Source: Streptomyces harbinensis (GTDB taxonomy: Bacteria; Actinomycetota; Actinomycetes; Streptomycetales; Streptomycetaceae). Taken from it: a stretch of DNA of 64,000 nucleotides. Shown piece by piece: positions 1 to 7,594 of this stretch. The stretch is taken from NCBI RefSeq assembly GCF_900116145.1, contig NZ_FPAB01000003.1, positions 682,184 through 746,183 on the forward strand. Reading direction: 5' to 3'. The notes below the pieces were generated by a model that saw only the letters and a program-made list of their open reading frames with translations, was not told the DNA's origin and ran no database searches. Position 1 is the first letter of the stretch; the number at the start of each line of letters is the position of its first letter. The position numbers and the translations under genes are program-made.

Positions 1-1
1 G

Positions 2-283
2 GAGACCGGCTGGCGGCTGCGCCGGGTCCTCGCCCCGCTCGGCCCCGCCCACTGGACGGCCGACGGCGTACCCCACACCGAACTCGACTTCGTGGTCGAG
101 GTGGACGGCGATCTGAGCGCCCCGCGCCTGGAGCCGGACAAACACCTGGGGCACGCCTGGGTCGGCCCCGGCGACCTCGCCCTGCTGGACCAGCACCGCA
201 TCCCCGGCGAGAGCACCTTCATCACGGACCTGGTCACCGCCGCCCACCGATGGCTGGCCGCCGCCGCGGCCCGGCGCAGCTGA
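2..283 (+). CDS. pur7: NUDIX pyrophosphohydrolase, Pur7-like (5' truncated by window edge)
   Basis: Only the last 93 residues are present. The frame opens with E-T-G-W, which fits the end of a NUDIX box (REUxEExG), so the catalytic helix lies just outside the window. In the puromycin pathway Pur7 is an NTP pyrophosphohydrolase proposed to convert 3'-amino-3'-dATP to the monophosphate, avoiding a toxic nucleotide. The gene is followed after 12 bases by the pur10 homologue, the same order as in S. alboniger. Assignment rests on the partial motif plus synteny; on its own the fragment could be any NUDIX enzyme. Confidence 0.6.
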   Translation, partial: ETGWRLRRVLAPLGPAHWTADGVPHTELDFVVEVDGDLSAPRLEPDKHLGHAWVGPGDLALLDQHRIPGESTFITDLVTAAHRWLAAAAARRS

Positions 284-295
284 GGAGCCACGGCC

Positions 296-1288
296 ATGCG
301 CGTACCCGCACCCGCACCCGCGCCCACCACCGCCCCGGCCAGGCCCCGCACCCTGCTCGTCGGCTTCGCCGGACAGCAGGGCCGGGAGTACCTGCCCGTC
401 CTGCGGACCTGCGCCGACATCGCCGGAGGCGTGGACAGCGCCCCCGGCGCCGGGGACATCGCCCGCACCCTCGGCTTCCCGCACTTCGGCAGCGTCGCCG
501 AGGCGGTGGCCCGCGTCCGCTTCGACACCGCCGTGGTCACCGTCCCGCACCACGCGCACTTCGCCGTCTGCGAGGAACTGCTGCGGCACGGCAAGCACGT
601 CATCAAGGAGAAGCCGTTCGCCGTCACCGAAGCGCAGGCCCACCGGCTCGCCGCCCTCGCCCGGCGGTCCGACCGCAGCGTCTACACCCTGCTCCAGCGC
701 AACTTCGACCCCGTCTTCGGCTTCGCCAGGCGCCACCTGGAGCGGCTGGGCGAGCCCTACTGGTTCTCCTACGACTACCACCTGAACCTGCCCCGCCCCA
801 CCAGCGGCTGGCGCGCCCGCCCGGACACCGCGCTCGGCGGCGTCCTGCTCGACATGGGCTACCACCTCATCGACGTCCTGGCCGGCATGTTCCCGCCCCC
901 GGCCCGCGTCGACGCCGTCTTCACCTACCGCTACCCGGAGATGCGCGACCACCGCCTGGAGGACCTGGTCAGCCTGCTCTACGGCTACTCCGCCCCCTCC
1001 CTGGCCGGGTCCCTGCGCATCTCCCGCCACCACTACGAGAAGACCGAACGCCTCTCCGTCCTCGGCACCCGCGGCACCCTCACCCTGGAGCCCGGCGAGG
1101 CCACCCTCACCCCCGCCCGCTCCGCGGGTCCGCTGCGCTTCGTCCGGCGCGGCACCAAGGGCGACACGGTGCGCACCATGCTCGCCAGCTATCTGCGGCG
1201 CCTGGAGGACCGCGCCTTCCGGGAGGCCCATCTGGCCCGCCAGCTCGCCACCGTGCGCACCATCGACGGCGTGTACCGCCACCGCTGA
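296..1288 (+). CDS. pur10: Gfo/Idh/MocA-family NAD-dependent dehydrogenase, Pur10-like
   Basis: 330 aa. An N-terminal Rossmann segment (LLVGFAGQQG, residues 20-29) is followed by the family E-K-P motif at residues 105-107 and a GGVLLDMGYHLID segment near residue 180 that carries the usual catalytic-site His/Asp. In the puromycin pathway Pur10 is thought to oxidise the 3'-hydroxyl of ATP, giving the 3'-keto nucleotide that the aminotransferase then uses. ATG start with GAGGAG about 10 bases upstream, overlapping the region just after the pur7 stop. The family alone does not fix the substrate; the neighbours (NUDIX, StrS-type aminotransferase, monophosphatase, pac) do. Confidence 0.78.
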   Translation: MRVPAPAPAPTTAPARPRTLLVGFAGQQGREYLPVLRTCADIAGGVDSAPGAGDIARTLGFPHFGSVAEAVARVRFDTAVVTVPHHAHFAVCEELLRHGKHVIKEKPFAVTEAQAHRLAALARRSDRSVYTLLQRNFDPVFGFARRHLERLGEPYWFSYDYHLNLPRPTSGWRARPDTALGGVLLDMGYHLIDVLAGMFPPPARVDAVFTYRYPEMRDHRLEDLVSLLYGYSAPSLAGSLRISRHHYEKTERLSVLGTRGTLTLEPGEATLTPARSAGPLRFVRRGTKGDTVRTMLASYLRRLEDRAFREAHLARQLATVRTIDGVYRHR

Positions 1289-1336
1289 GCCGCCCCCGAG
1301 CGCACCCCCGACCCGTACCGGAGAGGAACGACAGCC

Positions 1337-3598
1337 GTGCGCATCACCCTCGCCCGTACCCCGCGGACCTACCTCGCGGCGGCCCTGGCATCCCCCGCGG
1401 ACGACGGCCGCCCCACCGCCGTCCCCGCACTCGACCGCACCGGGACGCACCGGTGGCCCCGCCGGATCGCCGCCCGGCTCGGCCTGCCGCAGGCCACCGC
1501 GCCCCCCGGCGCCGCCACCGTCGCCGACGCCCGCGCGGTGCTCGCCGGTACGGCACGCCCCGGCCATCTGGTGATCGCCCTGGCCGGCGAGGACGACCCG
1601 TTCGCCTTCCCGGCCGCCGTCTTCGCGCTCGCCAAACGCGCCACCCTTGTGCTGGCCCGCGACCCCGACGCGGTGCTGACCGCCGCGGGAAAATCCCCCG
1701 ACGCCCACCACCTCACCCTGGTGGGCCCCACCGACCGGCTCGGCTTCGCCCTCACCACCGAACTGCGCCACCGCCACCCGGGCCCCGCCCTCGGCGTCCT
1801 GTGCGCCGACACCCCCGACCGGCTCGCCGACCTCGTCCTCAAGACCCTCGCCCACCCGGCCGCACCCGCCGGCCGGGACGCCCTCCTCGCCCCCCTGCTC
1901 AAGGGCGCGGAACCGCTCACCCAGGGCAGGCTGACGATCTATCCGCAGGACGCCCTGGACCCGGCCGCCTTCGCCGCCCCGGCCGGCGCCACCGCGCCCG
2001 GCACAGCCGAACGGCCGCTGCTGCGGGTCCTCAGCCTCATCACCCACGGCAGCGAGGACTATCTGCGGCTCACCCCCCGCGACATCCTGTGCGGGCTCAC
2101 CCCCGACCCCGCCGAGCAGGCCGCCGCCCGCGCCACCACCCACACCCTGCCCGCCTGCATGCGCGGCGACGACTGCGTCTACCCCGACGCCCGCCGCCTG
2201 GACCCGGCCACCGTCCCCGCCCAGATCGTCTTCGTCAACGCCTGCCTCACCCTCAAGTTCGGCACCCAGCTGTTCGGCCGCCACAACCGGTTCACCGTCG
2301 CCCGCCGCTTCCTGGACGGCTGGGCCGGCACCTACATCGCCAGCCCCCTCCTCAAGGACGGCACCCCGGCCGAGAACCTGCTCTTCCACCACCTCCTCGA
2401 CGAGGGGCTCACCGTCGGCGAGGCCGTCCGCGAGGTCAACACCGCGCTGCGCGCCTGGGGGATCGACGCGCCCGAGATCCTGGTGATCGGCGACCCGGAG
2501 GCGCGCTACACCGACCCGTCCGCCCCCGCGCCCGCTCCGGCGCCCGCCGGAACCGTCACCGTCACCGAACGGGCCGGCGGCGCCCGCATCACCTTCCACC
2601 ACACCATGCCCGCCCGCACCCGGGTCCCGCTGCGCGACCCCGCGCTGCGGGAGGCCCACCGCGCCGGCCGGCTGCGCGTCACCGCCGACACCCCGTTCGG
2701 CGGCCGGCACCCGGTGTACGCGACCTCCGCCGTCCTGGACGGCACACCGCACGTCGTCGTCCTCGGCTTCCAGGACCGCCCGCTCACCGGAACGCGGACC
2801 TCCCGCACCCTCACCGTCACCGACGGCACCCCCTCCACCCCCGCCGACCGGATCGTGCGCGCCGTCGAACGCTACGAGAACCTCGCCTCCCTCGACATCC
2901 GGCTCGACAAGACCCGCTCCGTCCTCGCCGACGCCGCCAACAGCCTGCCCGCCGTGGCCCGCCGCGTCCGGGCCGGCATCGGCGACCTCACCCAGTCCGA
3001 ACCCCTGGCCAAGGCCACCGGACGCATCCTCGGCAACTGCGCCCGCCTCGACCGGCATCTGCTGGCCACCCTGCTGCGGCTGACCGAGACCCGCGAATAC
3101 CACTTCGTCGAGGCGTACCGGCCCGCGTACGCCGTGCGCGCCGTCGACAGCCCCTACGGCCGCTGCCGCTACTGCGGGGAGCCGCAGCACCGCTACCACA
3201 GCGCCCATGTGCTGCGCCCCTGGCTGACCCGGCAACTCCTCAGCTGCCCGCTGTGCGGCGCCACCCAGGACACCGAGGACGACTCGGTACGCCTCACCCT
3301 CACCGGCGAGACCCGGCTGGACCCCGAGCGCCCCGCCGAACTCACCGCCGTCATCGACAACGACGGCGAGGAACCCCTCGACGTCCTGCTCGGCGCCCGC
3401 ATCACCCGCGGCCGGGCCTACGGCTTCGGCTTCCGGCTCGACCCCGACACCCTGCGCGTGGACCCCGGCGCCACCGGCCGCGCGCGGCTGACCATCACCA
3501 GCGGCACGCCGCCGGTCCGGCACGCCATGCTGCTGCGGCTGTACGCCGTGGGCATGGGGCGGATCGACTTCGCGGGCCGCGAACTGTGGTTCCGCTGA
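1337..3598 (+). CDS. Caspase/CHAT/gingipain-like protein with zinc ribbon, in the pur6 position
   Basis: 753 aa, GTG start preceded by GGAGAGGAA. Residues about 230-390 resemble clan CD cysteine peptidases (CHAT, caspase, C25): a strand ending in T-H-G with His237, then IVFVNACLT with Cys303, an AR-FLDGWAGTYIASP segment, an LTVGEAVREVN helix and a closing IGDPEARY. A four-cysteine zinc ribbon follows (CRYC at 610/613 and CPLC at 637/640), then a C-terminal Ig-like beta domain. No signal peptide or TM segment is seen. The protein sits exactly between pur10 and pur4, where S. alboniger has pur6, an LmbC-like adenylating enzyme; this protein has no AMP-binding-enzyme motifs. Its role is unknown. 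It might join the aminoacyl group to the amino sugar, process a peptide, or act in regulation or immunity. The fold is my by-eye assignment. Confidence 0.6.
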   Translation: MRITLARTPRTYLAAALASPADDGRPTAVPALDRTGTHRWPRRIAARLGLPQATAPPGAATVADARAVLAGTARPGHLVIALAGEDDPFAFPAAVFALAKRATLVLARDPDAVLTAAGKSPDAHHLTLVGPTDRLGFALTTELRHRHPGPALGVLCADTPDRLADLVLKTLAHPAAPAGRDALLAPLLKGAEPLTQGRLTIYPQDALDPAAFAAPAGATAPGTAERPLLRVLSLITHGSEDYLRLTPRDILCGLTPDPAEQAAARATTHTLPACMRGDDCVYPDARRLDPATVPAQIVFVNACLTLKFGTQLFGRHNRFTVARRFLDGWAGTYIASPLLKDGTPAENLLFHHLLDEGLTVGEAVREVNTALRAWGIDAPEILVIGDPEARYTDPSAPAPAPAPAGTVTVTERAGGARITFHHTMPARTRVPLRDPALREAHRAGRLRVTADTPFGGRHPVYATSAVLDGTPHVVVLGFQDRPLTGTRTSRTLTVTDGTPSTPADRIVRAVERYENLASLDIRLDKTRSVLADAANSLPAVARRVRAGIGDLTQSEPLAKATGRILGNCARLDRHLLATLLRLTETREYHFVEAYRPAYAVRAVDSPYGRCRYCGEPQHRYHSAHVLRPWLTRQLLSCPLCGATQDTEDDSVRLTLTGETRLDPERPAELTAVIDNDGEEPLDVLLGARITRGRAYGFGFRLDPDTLRVDPGATGRARLTITSGTPPVRHAMLLRLYAVGMGRIDFAGRELWFR

Positions 3599-3647
3599 CC
3601 CGGCGCCGACCCCCACCCACCCGTGTTCCCGAACCGTGGAAAGGCCC

Positions 3648-4979
3648 ATGACCAGGACCAGCGCGGACGACCGGCTCGCCCTCCTCGGCGGCCGGCCGGC
3701 CATCGGCCACCCCCGCCCCCACGAGATGTGGCCCCCGCCCGGCGACGCCGCCGAACTCGCCGACCTGACCGCCCAGCGCAACACCGACATCTCCATCAAG
3801 GGCAGCAGCGGCCCCATCCGCGCCCTGGAGGAGGACTTCCTGGACTTCCTCGACCACCGGGTCCGCTGGGCCGTCACCTTCAACTCCGGCACCAGCGCGC
3901 TGCTCGCCGCCTACTTCGCGCTCGGCGTGCGCGAGGGCGTGGACGTCATCGGACCCGCGCTCACCTACCACGCCGCGCTCAGCCCGGTCTTCGCGCTGCG
4001 CGGCGACGTGGTGCTCGCCGACATCGACCCGGCCACCCGCTGTCTGGACCCCCGGGCCCTGGAAGCCGCCGTCACCGAACACACCCGGGTCGTCACCGTC
4101 GTCCACCAGTGGGGCCACCCCGCCGACATGGACCGGGTGCTCGACATCGCCGCCCGGTACGGACTCAAGGTGCTGGAGGACTGCTCGCACGCGCACGGCA
4201 GCCGCTACCGGGGCCGCCCCGTGGGCACCTTCGGCGACGCCGCCGTCTTCTCCCTCCAGGCCGCCAAGGCCGTCTACGCCGGGGAGGGCGGCATCCTCGT
4301 CACCAACGACGCCGGGGTCCACGACCGGGCCACCCTGCTCGGCCACTACCGCGACCGGTCCCGCGACGAGGTCACCGACGCCCGGCTGCGGGACCACTGG
4401 GTCACCGGCTTCGGCCTCAAACTGCGGATGTCCCCGCTGAACGCCGTCGTCGCCCGGCACGCGCTCGCCGCCTTCCCCGCCCGCCGCGACGCCCGGCACC
4501 GCTGTCTGCACCACCTCGGCGGGCTCATCGCCGACGTGCCCTACCTGGAGCCGGTCACCGTCGCCGACGACGTGGACATGGGCGCCTGGTACGGCTACAA
4601 GCCGCTCTACCGGCCGAAGGCACTGCCGGGCGTGGACCGCGCCCTGCTCATCGACGCGCTGCGCGCCGAGGGCATGGAAGCCGGCGCGCCCTCCGCGCCC
4701 CGGCTCGGCACCCTCCCGCTGTACGCCGCGCCCGAGAACCCGCTGTTCCCCGGCACCGCCAAGCGCTCCGCGGGTGCCATGCCCGGCTCCGCGGCCGCAC
4801 ACGTCGAACAGCACGCGCTCTCCCTGCCCACCTTCAGCCGCTGGCCGCAGGACAAGCCGCTCATCGAGGAGTACGCCGCCGCCTTCCACAAGATCGCCCG
4901 GCACGGCGCGGAGCTGGCCCGGTACGCGGAGCACCGCGCGGCCCCGGCCGACGCACCGGCCGACGCACCCGCCCGCTGA
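3648..4979 (+). CDS. pur4: DegT/DnrJ/EryC1/StrS PLP aminotransferase, Pur4-like
   Basis: 443 aa from the ATG that follows GGAAAGG; an in-frame GTG 12 bases earlier lacks a Shine-Dalgarno sequence. Fold-type I sugar aminotransferase: FNSGTSALLAAYFAL near residue 85, VLEDCSHAHGS for cofactor contacts, and the Schiff-base lysine Lys207 in SLQAAKAVYAGEGG. In puromycin biosynthesis Pur4 places the 3'-amino group on the 3'-keto nucleotide made by Pur10. In S. alboniger the next gene is pur5, an N6-methyltransferase; here only 80 non-coding bases separate it from pur3. Confidence 0.82.
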   Translation: MTRTSADDRLALLGGRPAIGHPRPHEMWPPPGDAAELADLTAQRNTDISIKGSSGPIRALEEDFLDFLDHRVRWAVTFNSGTSALLAAYFALGVREGVDVIGPALTYHAALSPVFALRGDVVLADIDPATRCLDPRALEAAVTEHTRVVTVVHQWGHPADMDRVLDIAARYGLKVLEDCSHAHGSRYRGRPVGTFGDAAVFSLQAAKAVYAGEGGILVTNDAGVHDRATLLGHYRDRSRDEVTDARLRDHWVTGFGLKLRMSPLNAVVARHALAAFPARRDARHRCLHHLGGLIADVPYLEPVTVADDVDMGAWYGYKPLYRPKALPGVDRALLIDALRAEGMEAGAPSAPRLGTLPLYAAPENPLFPGTAKRSAGAMPGSAAAHVEQHALSLPTFSRWPQDKPLIEEYAAAFHKIARHGAELARYAEHRAAPADAPADAPAR

Positions 4980-5059
4980 CCCGGGGCCGCCCGGACCCCC
5001 GGCCCGTCCGGACCCGGGCCCGTCCGATCCGCCCGACCCGTCCGACCACCGGAGACCCC

Positions 5060-5902
5060 GTGGACGCACCGCACCCCGACGACGTCCGGCTCGCGCTGCG
5101 GCTCGCCGACACCGCCGACGCGCTCACCCTGCGGCGCTTCCGCGCCGGCGACCTGCGCTGCCGCAGCAAACCCGACCGCACCCCGGTGACCGACGCGGAC
5201 ACCGCCGTGGAGGCCGCCGTCCGCCGCACCCTGCGCGCCGAGCGGCCCGCCGACGCCGTCGCGGGGGAGGAGGGCGGCGGCGCCGTCACCGGCGGCAGGA
5301 CCTGGATGGTCGACCCCATCGACGGCACCAAGAACTATCTGCGCGGCCTGCCCGTCTGGGCCACCCTCATCGCCCTGCTGGACGCCGGCCGCCCGGTGCT
5401 CGGCGTCGTCAGCGCCCCCGCCCTGCGCAGCCGCTGGTGGGCGGCCCGGGGCGCCGGTGCCCTGCTGCGCCGGGCCGGGGCCGCCCCCGTACCGCTGCGG
5501 GTCTCCGGCGTCGGCCGGCTCGCCGACGCCTATCTCTCCACCACCCGCACCAGCACCTGGCACACCTTCCACTCCCGCCCCGCCTATCTCGCCCTGGCCG
5601 ACGCCTGCTGGGAGGAACGGGCCTTCGGTGACTTTCTCCAGCACTGCCTCGTTGCGGAGGGTGTGCTGGACATCGCCGCGGAACCCGTCGTCGCCCCCTG
5701 GGACGTGGCCGCCGTGCGGATCGTGGTCGAGGAGGCCGGCGGGCGCTGCACCGATCTGCGCGGCGGCGACCCGCTGCGCGGCACCGGGGCGCTGTCCGCC
5801 AACCGCGAGCTGCACCGGCAGGCCCTCGCGATCCTGGACCGGTCCCCGGCGGGACCGGCCCCCGACGACCATCCCCCCGGCGAGGAGACACCCCCACCAT
5901 GA
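5060..5902 (+). CDS. pur3: Inositol-monophosphatase-family phosphatase, Pur3-like
   Basis: 280 aa, GTG start with CCGGAGA seven bases upstream. The metal-binding motifs of the family are all present: G-E-E at 69-71, DPIDGT at 85-90 and WDVAA with Asp215. Pur3 is the monophosphatase that should remove the 5'-phosphate from 3'-amino-3'-deoxy-AMP (or its methylated form) to free the nucleoside. The stop overlaps the pac start (ATGA), indicating translational coupling. HisN (histidinol-phosphatase) belongs to the same family, but the cluster context argues against histidine metabolism. Confidence 0.8.
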   Translation: MDAPHPDDVRLALRLADTADALTLRRFRAGDLRCRSKPDRTPVTDADTAVEAAVRRTLRAERPADAVAGEEGGGAVTGGRTWMVDPIDGTKNYLRGLPVWATLIALLDAGRPVLGVVSAPALRSRWWAARGAGALLRRAGAAPVPLRVSGVGRLADAYLSTTRTSTWHTFHSRPAYLALADACWEERAFGDFLQHCLVAEGVLDIAAEPVVAPWDVAAVRIVVEEAGGRCTDLRGGDPLRGTGALSANRELHRQALAILDRSPAGPAPDDHPPGEETPPP

Positions 5903-6507
5903 CCGCACTGGACACCGGCGTCCGCCCGGCGGAACCGCAGGACACCCCGCGCGCCGTCCGCACCCTGGGCCGCGCCCTGGCCGGCTACCCCGCCCTGCGC
6001 CACACCGTCGACCCGGACGGCCGGGCCGAACGGGTGACCGCCATTCAGGAACTCTTCTTCACCCGGGTGGGCCTGGAGGCCGGCCGGGTCTGGGTCGCCG
6101 ACGGCGGCGACGCGGTGGCCGTGTGGACCACCCCGCACAACGGCAACGCGGGCGCGGTCTTCGCCGAGATCGGCCCCCGGCTGGCCGAACTGTGCGGCAC
6201 CCGGGCCGCCGCCCAGGAGGCCCTCGACACCGCCCTCGCCCCGCACCGGCCCACCGAGCCCGTGTGGTTCCTCGCCACCGTCGGGGTGACCCCCGAGCGG
6301 CAGGGCGCCGGACTCGGCGGCGCCGTCCTGCGGCCCGGCATCGAGGCGGCCGAGGCGGAGGGCGTCACCGCCTTCCTGGAGACCTCCGACCCGCGCAACC
6401 TCCCCTTCTACCAGCGGCTCGGCTTCGAGATCAGCGCGGACGTCACCCCGGCCGACGGCGGCCCCCGCACCTGGTGCCTGCGCCGCCCCGCGGCCGGCCA
6501 CGCGTAG
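5899..6507 (+). CDS. pac: Puromycin N-acetyltransferase (GNAT), self-resistance
   Basis: 202 aa. From memory of S. alboniger Pac, many blocks are identical or nearly so: RHTVDPDG, IQELFFTRVGL, VAVWTTP, AGAVFAEIGPR, LAPHRP-EP, WFLATVGV, FLETS-PRNLPFYQRLGFE and GPRTWC. Length also matches. The acetyl-CoA loop is the ERQGAGLGGA segment near residue 135. Pac acetylates the amino group of the tyrosinyl residue of puromycin and its O-demethyl precursor, protecting the producer ribosome; export and deacetylation complete the cycle. Its presence implies that the product carries a free aminoacyl amine. Translationally coupled to pur3. Confidence 0.92.
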   Translation: MTALDTGVRPAEPQDTPRAVRTLGRALAGYPALRHTVDPDGRAERVTAIQELFFTRVGLEAGRVWVADGGDAVAVWTTPHNGNAGAVFAEIGPRLAELCGTRAAAQEALDTALAPHRPTEPVWFLATVGVTPERQGAGLGGAVLRPGIEAAEAEGVTAFLETSDPRNLPFYQRLGFEISADVTPADGGPRTWCLRRPAAGHA

Positions 6508-6541
6508 CGCACCCCCACCGCTCAGAGAACGGAAGCCGCCC

Positions 6542-7594
6542 ATGACCCTCCCCGGCCCGCCGGTCCCCGACCACCGCGCGCAGTTCCCCGACCAGTCCCT
6601 GCTGCTGCGGCTGCTGTGGGGCTACATGACCTCCGACCTCGTCGAACTCACCGTCCGGCTCGGGCTGGCCGACCGCATCGGCGACGGCGCCCACGCCGCC
6701 GCGCTCGCCCACGCCACCGACACCGACCCCTCGTCCCTGCTCCGGCTGCTGCGCGCCCTCGCGGCCCTCGGGCTGCTGCGCGAGACCGGGCCCGAACAGT
6801 TCGCCCTCACCCCGGCCGGCGCCCGGCTGCGCGGCGACGACCCCGGTTCGCTGCGCGCCTTCGCCGAACAGGGCGCGGGGGACTTCCGGCGGGCCTTCGG
6901 CGGGCTCGAACACAGCATCAGGACCGGTGAACCCGCCTTCGACCGGATCTTCGGCACCGGCTTCTTCCAGCACCTGGGCGCCCACCCGGAGCTGTCCGCC
7001 ACCTTCCAGGCGTCCATGCGGCAGGCCACCCGGACCCTGGCCGCCGCGCTGCCCGCCGCCTACGCGTTCTCCCGCGTCCGTACCGTGGTGGACGTCGGCG
7101 GCGCCGACGGCGCCCTGCTGGCCGCCGTCCTCGCCGCCCACCCGGAGCTGACCGGGGTGCTGTACGACTCGCCCGAGGGCGCGGCCGACGCCCCCGGCAC
7201 CCTGGGCGCCGCCGGGGTCGCCGATCGCTGCCGGATCAGCACCGGGGACTTCTTCACCGCCGTACCGGAGGGCGGCGACCTGTACGTGCTCAAGAGCGTG
7301 CTGCACGACTGGAGCGACACGCACGCCGAGCGGATCCTGCGCACCTGCCGCACCGCGCTCGCCCCGCACAGCAGGCTGCTGGTCATCGAGGTGCTGATGC
7401 CGGAACGGGTCACCCCCGACGCCGACCCGCTCACCTACCTCAGCGACCTCTACATGCTGGCCAACATGGGCGGCCGGGAGCGCACCGAGGCCGAACTGCG
7501 CGCCCTGCTGGTCAAGAACGGCTTTGGCTCGGTCCGGGTCGCCGCGCCCGCCGCTCTCGCGCCCTTCGCCCTGATCGAGGCGCACCCGTGCTGA
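6542..7594 (+). CDS. dmpM: SAM-dependent O-methyltransferase, DmpM-like
   Basis: 350 aa. An N-terminal winged-helix dimerisation domain (LLRLLRALAALGLLRE, about 60-80) is followed by a Rossmann methyltransferase domain with SAM motif VVDVGGADGALLAAV at 182-196, then LYVLKSVLHDWSD, whose His-Asp segment supplies the catalytic base in this O-methyltransferase family. DmpM methylates the tyrosyl hydroxyl of N-acetyl-O-demethylpuromycin, and dmpM follows pac in S. alboniger too. The fold is the small-molecule O-methyltransferase type, so this is unlikely to be the missing N6-methyltransferase Pur5. Its 3' end overlaps the exporter start. Confidence 0.78.
   Translation: MTLPGPPVPDHRAQFPDQSLLLRLLWGYMTSDLVELTVRLGLADRIGDGAHAAALAHATDTDPSSLLRLLRALAALGLLRETGPEQFALTPAGARLRGDDPGSLRAFAEQGAGDFRRAFGGLEHSIRTGEPAFDRIFGTGFFQHLGAHPELSATFQASMRQATRTLAAALPAAYAFSRVRTVVDVGGADGALLAAVLAAHPELTGVLYDSPEGAADAPGTLGAAGVADRCRISTGDFFTAVPEGGDLYVLKSVLHDWSDTHAERILRTCRTALAPHSRLLVIEVLMPERVTPDADPLTYLSDLYMLANMGGRERTEAELRALLVKNGFGSVRVAAPAALAPFALIEAHPC

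Noticed and set aside
1337..3598. Calling this gene pur6 from position alone
   Set aside because: S. alboniger Pur6 resembles LmbC, an adenylating enzyme; no AMP-binding motifs are seen here and the fold looks caspase-like.
250..3651. 1133-codon open frame over the pur10 and caspase-like genes
   Set aside because: Its product is Arg/Pro/His-rich low-complexity sequence, a typical high-GC frame shadow; the real genes in the other frame have family motifs.
6542..7594. Methyltransferase as the missing N6-methyltransferase Pur5
   Set aside because: It has the winged-helix plus Rossmann layout and HDWSD motif of small-molecule O-methyltransferases and follows pac as dmpM does.
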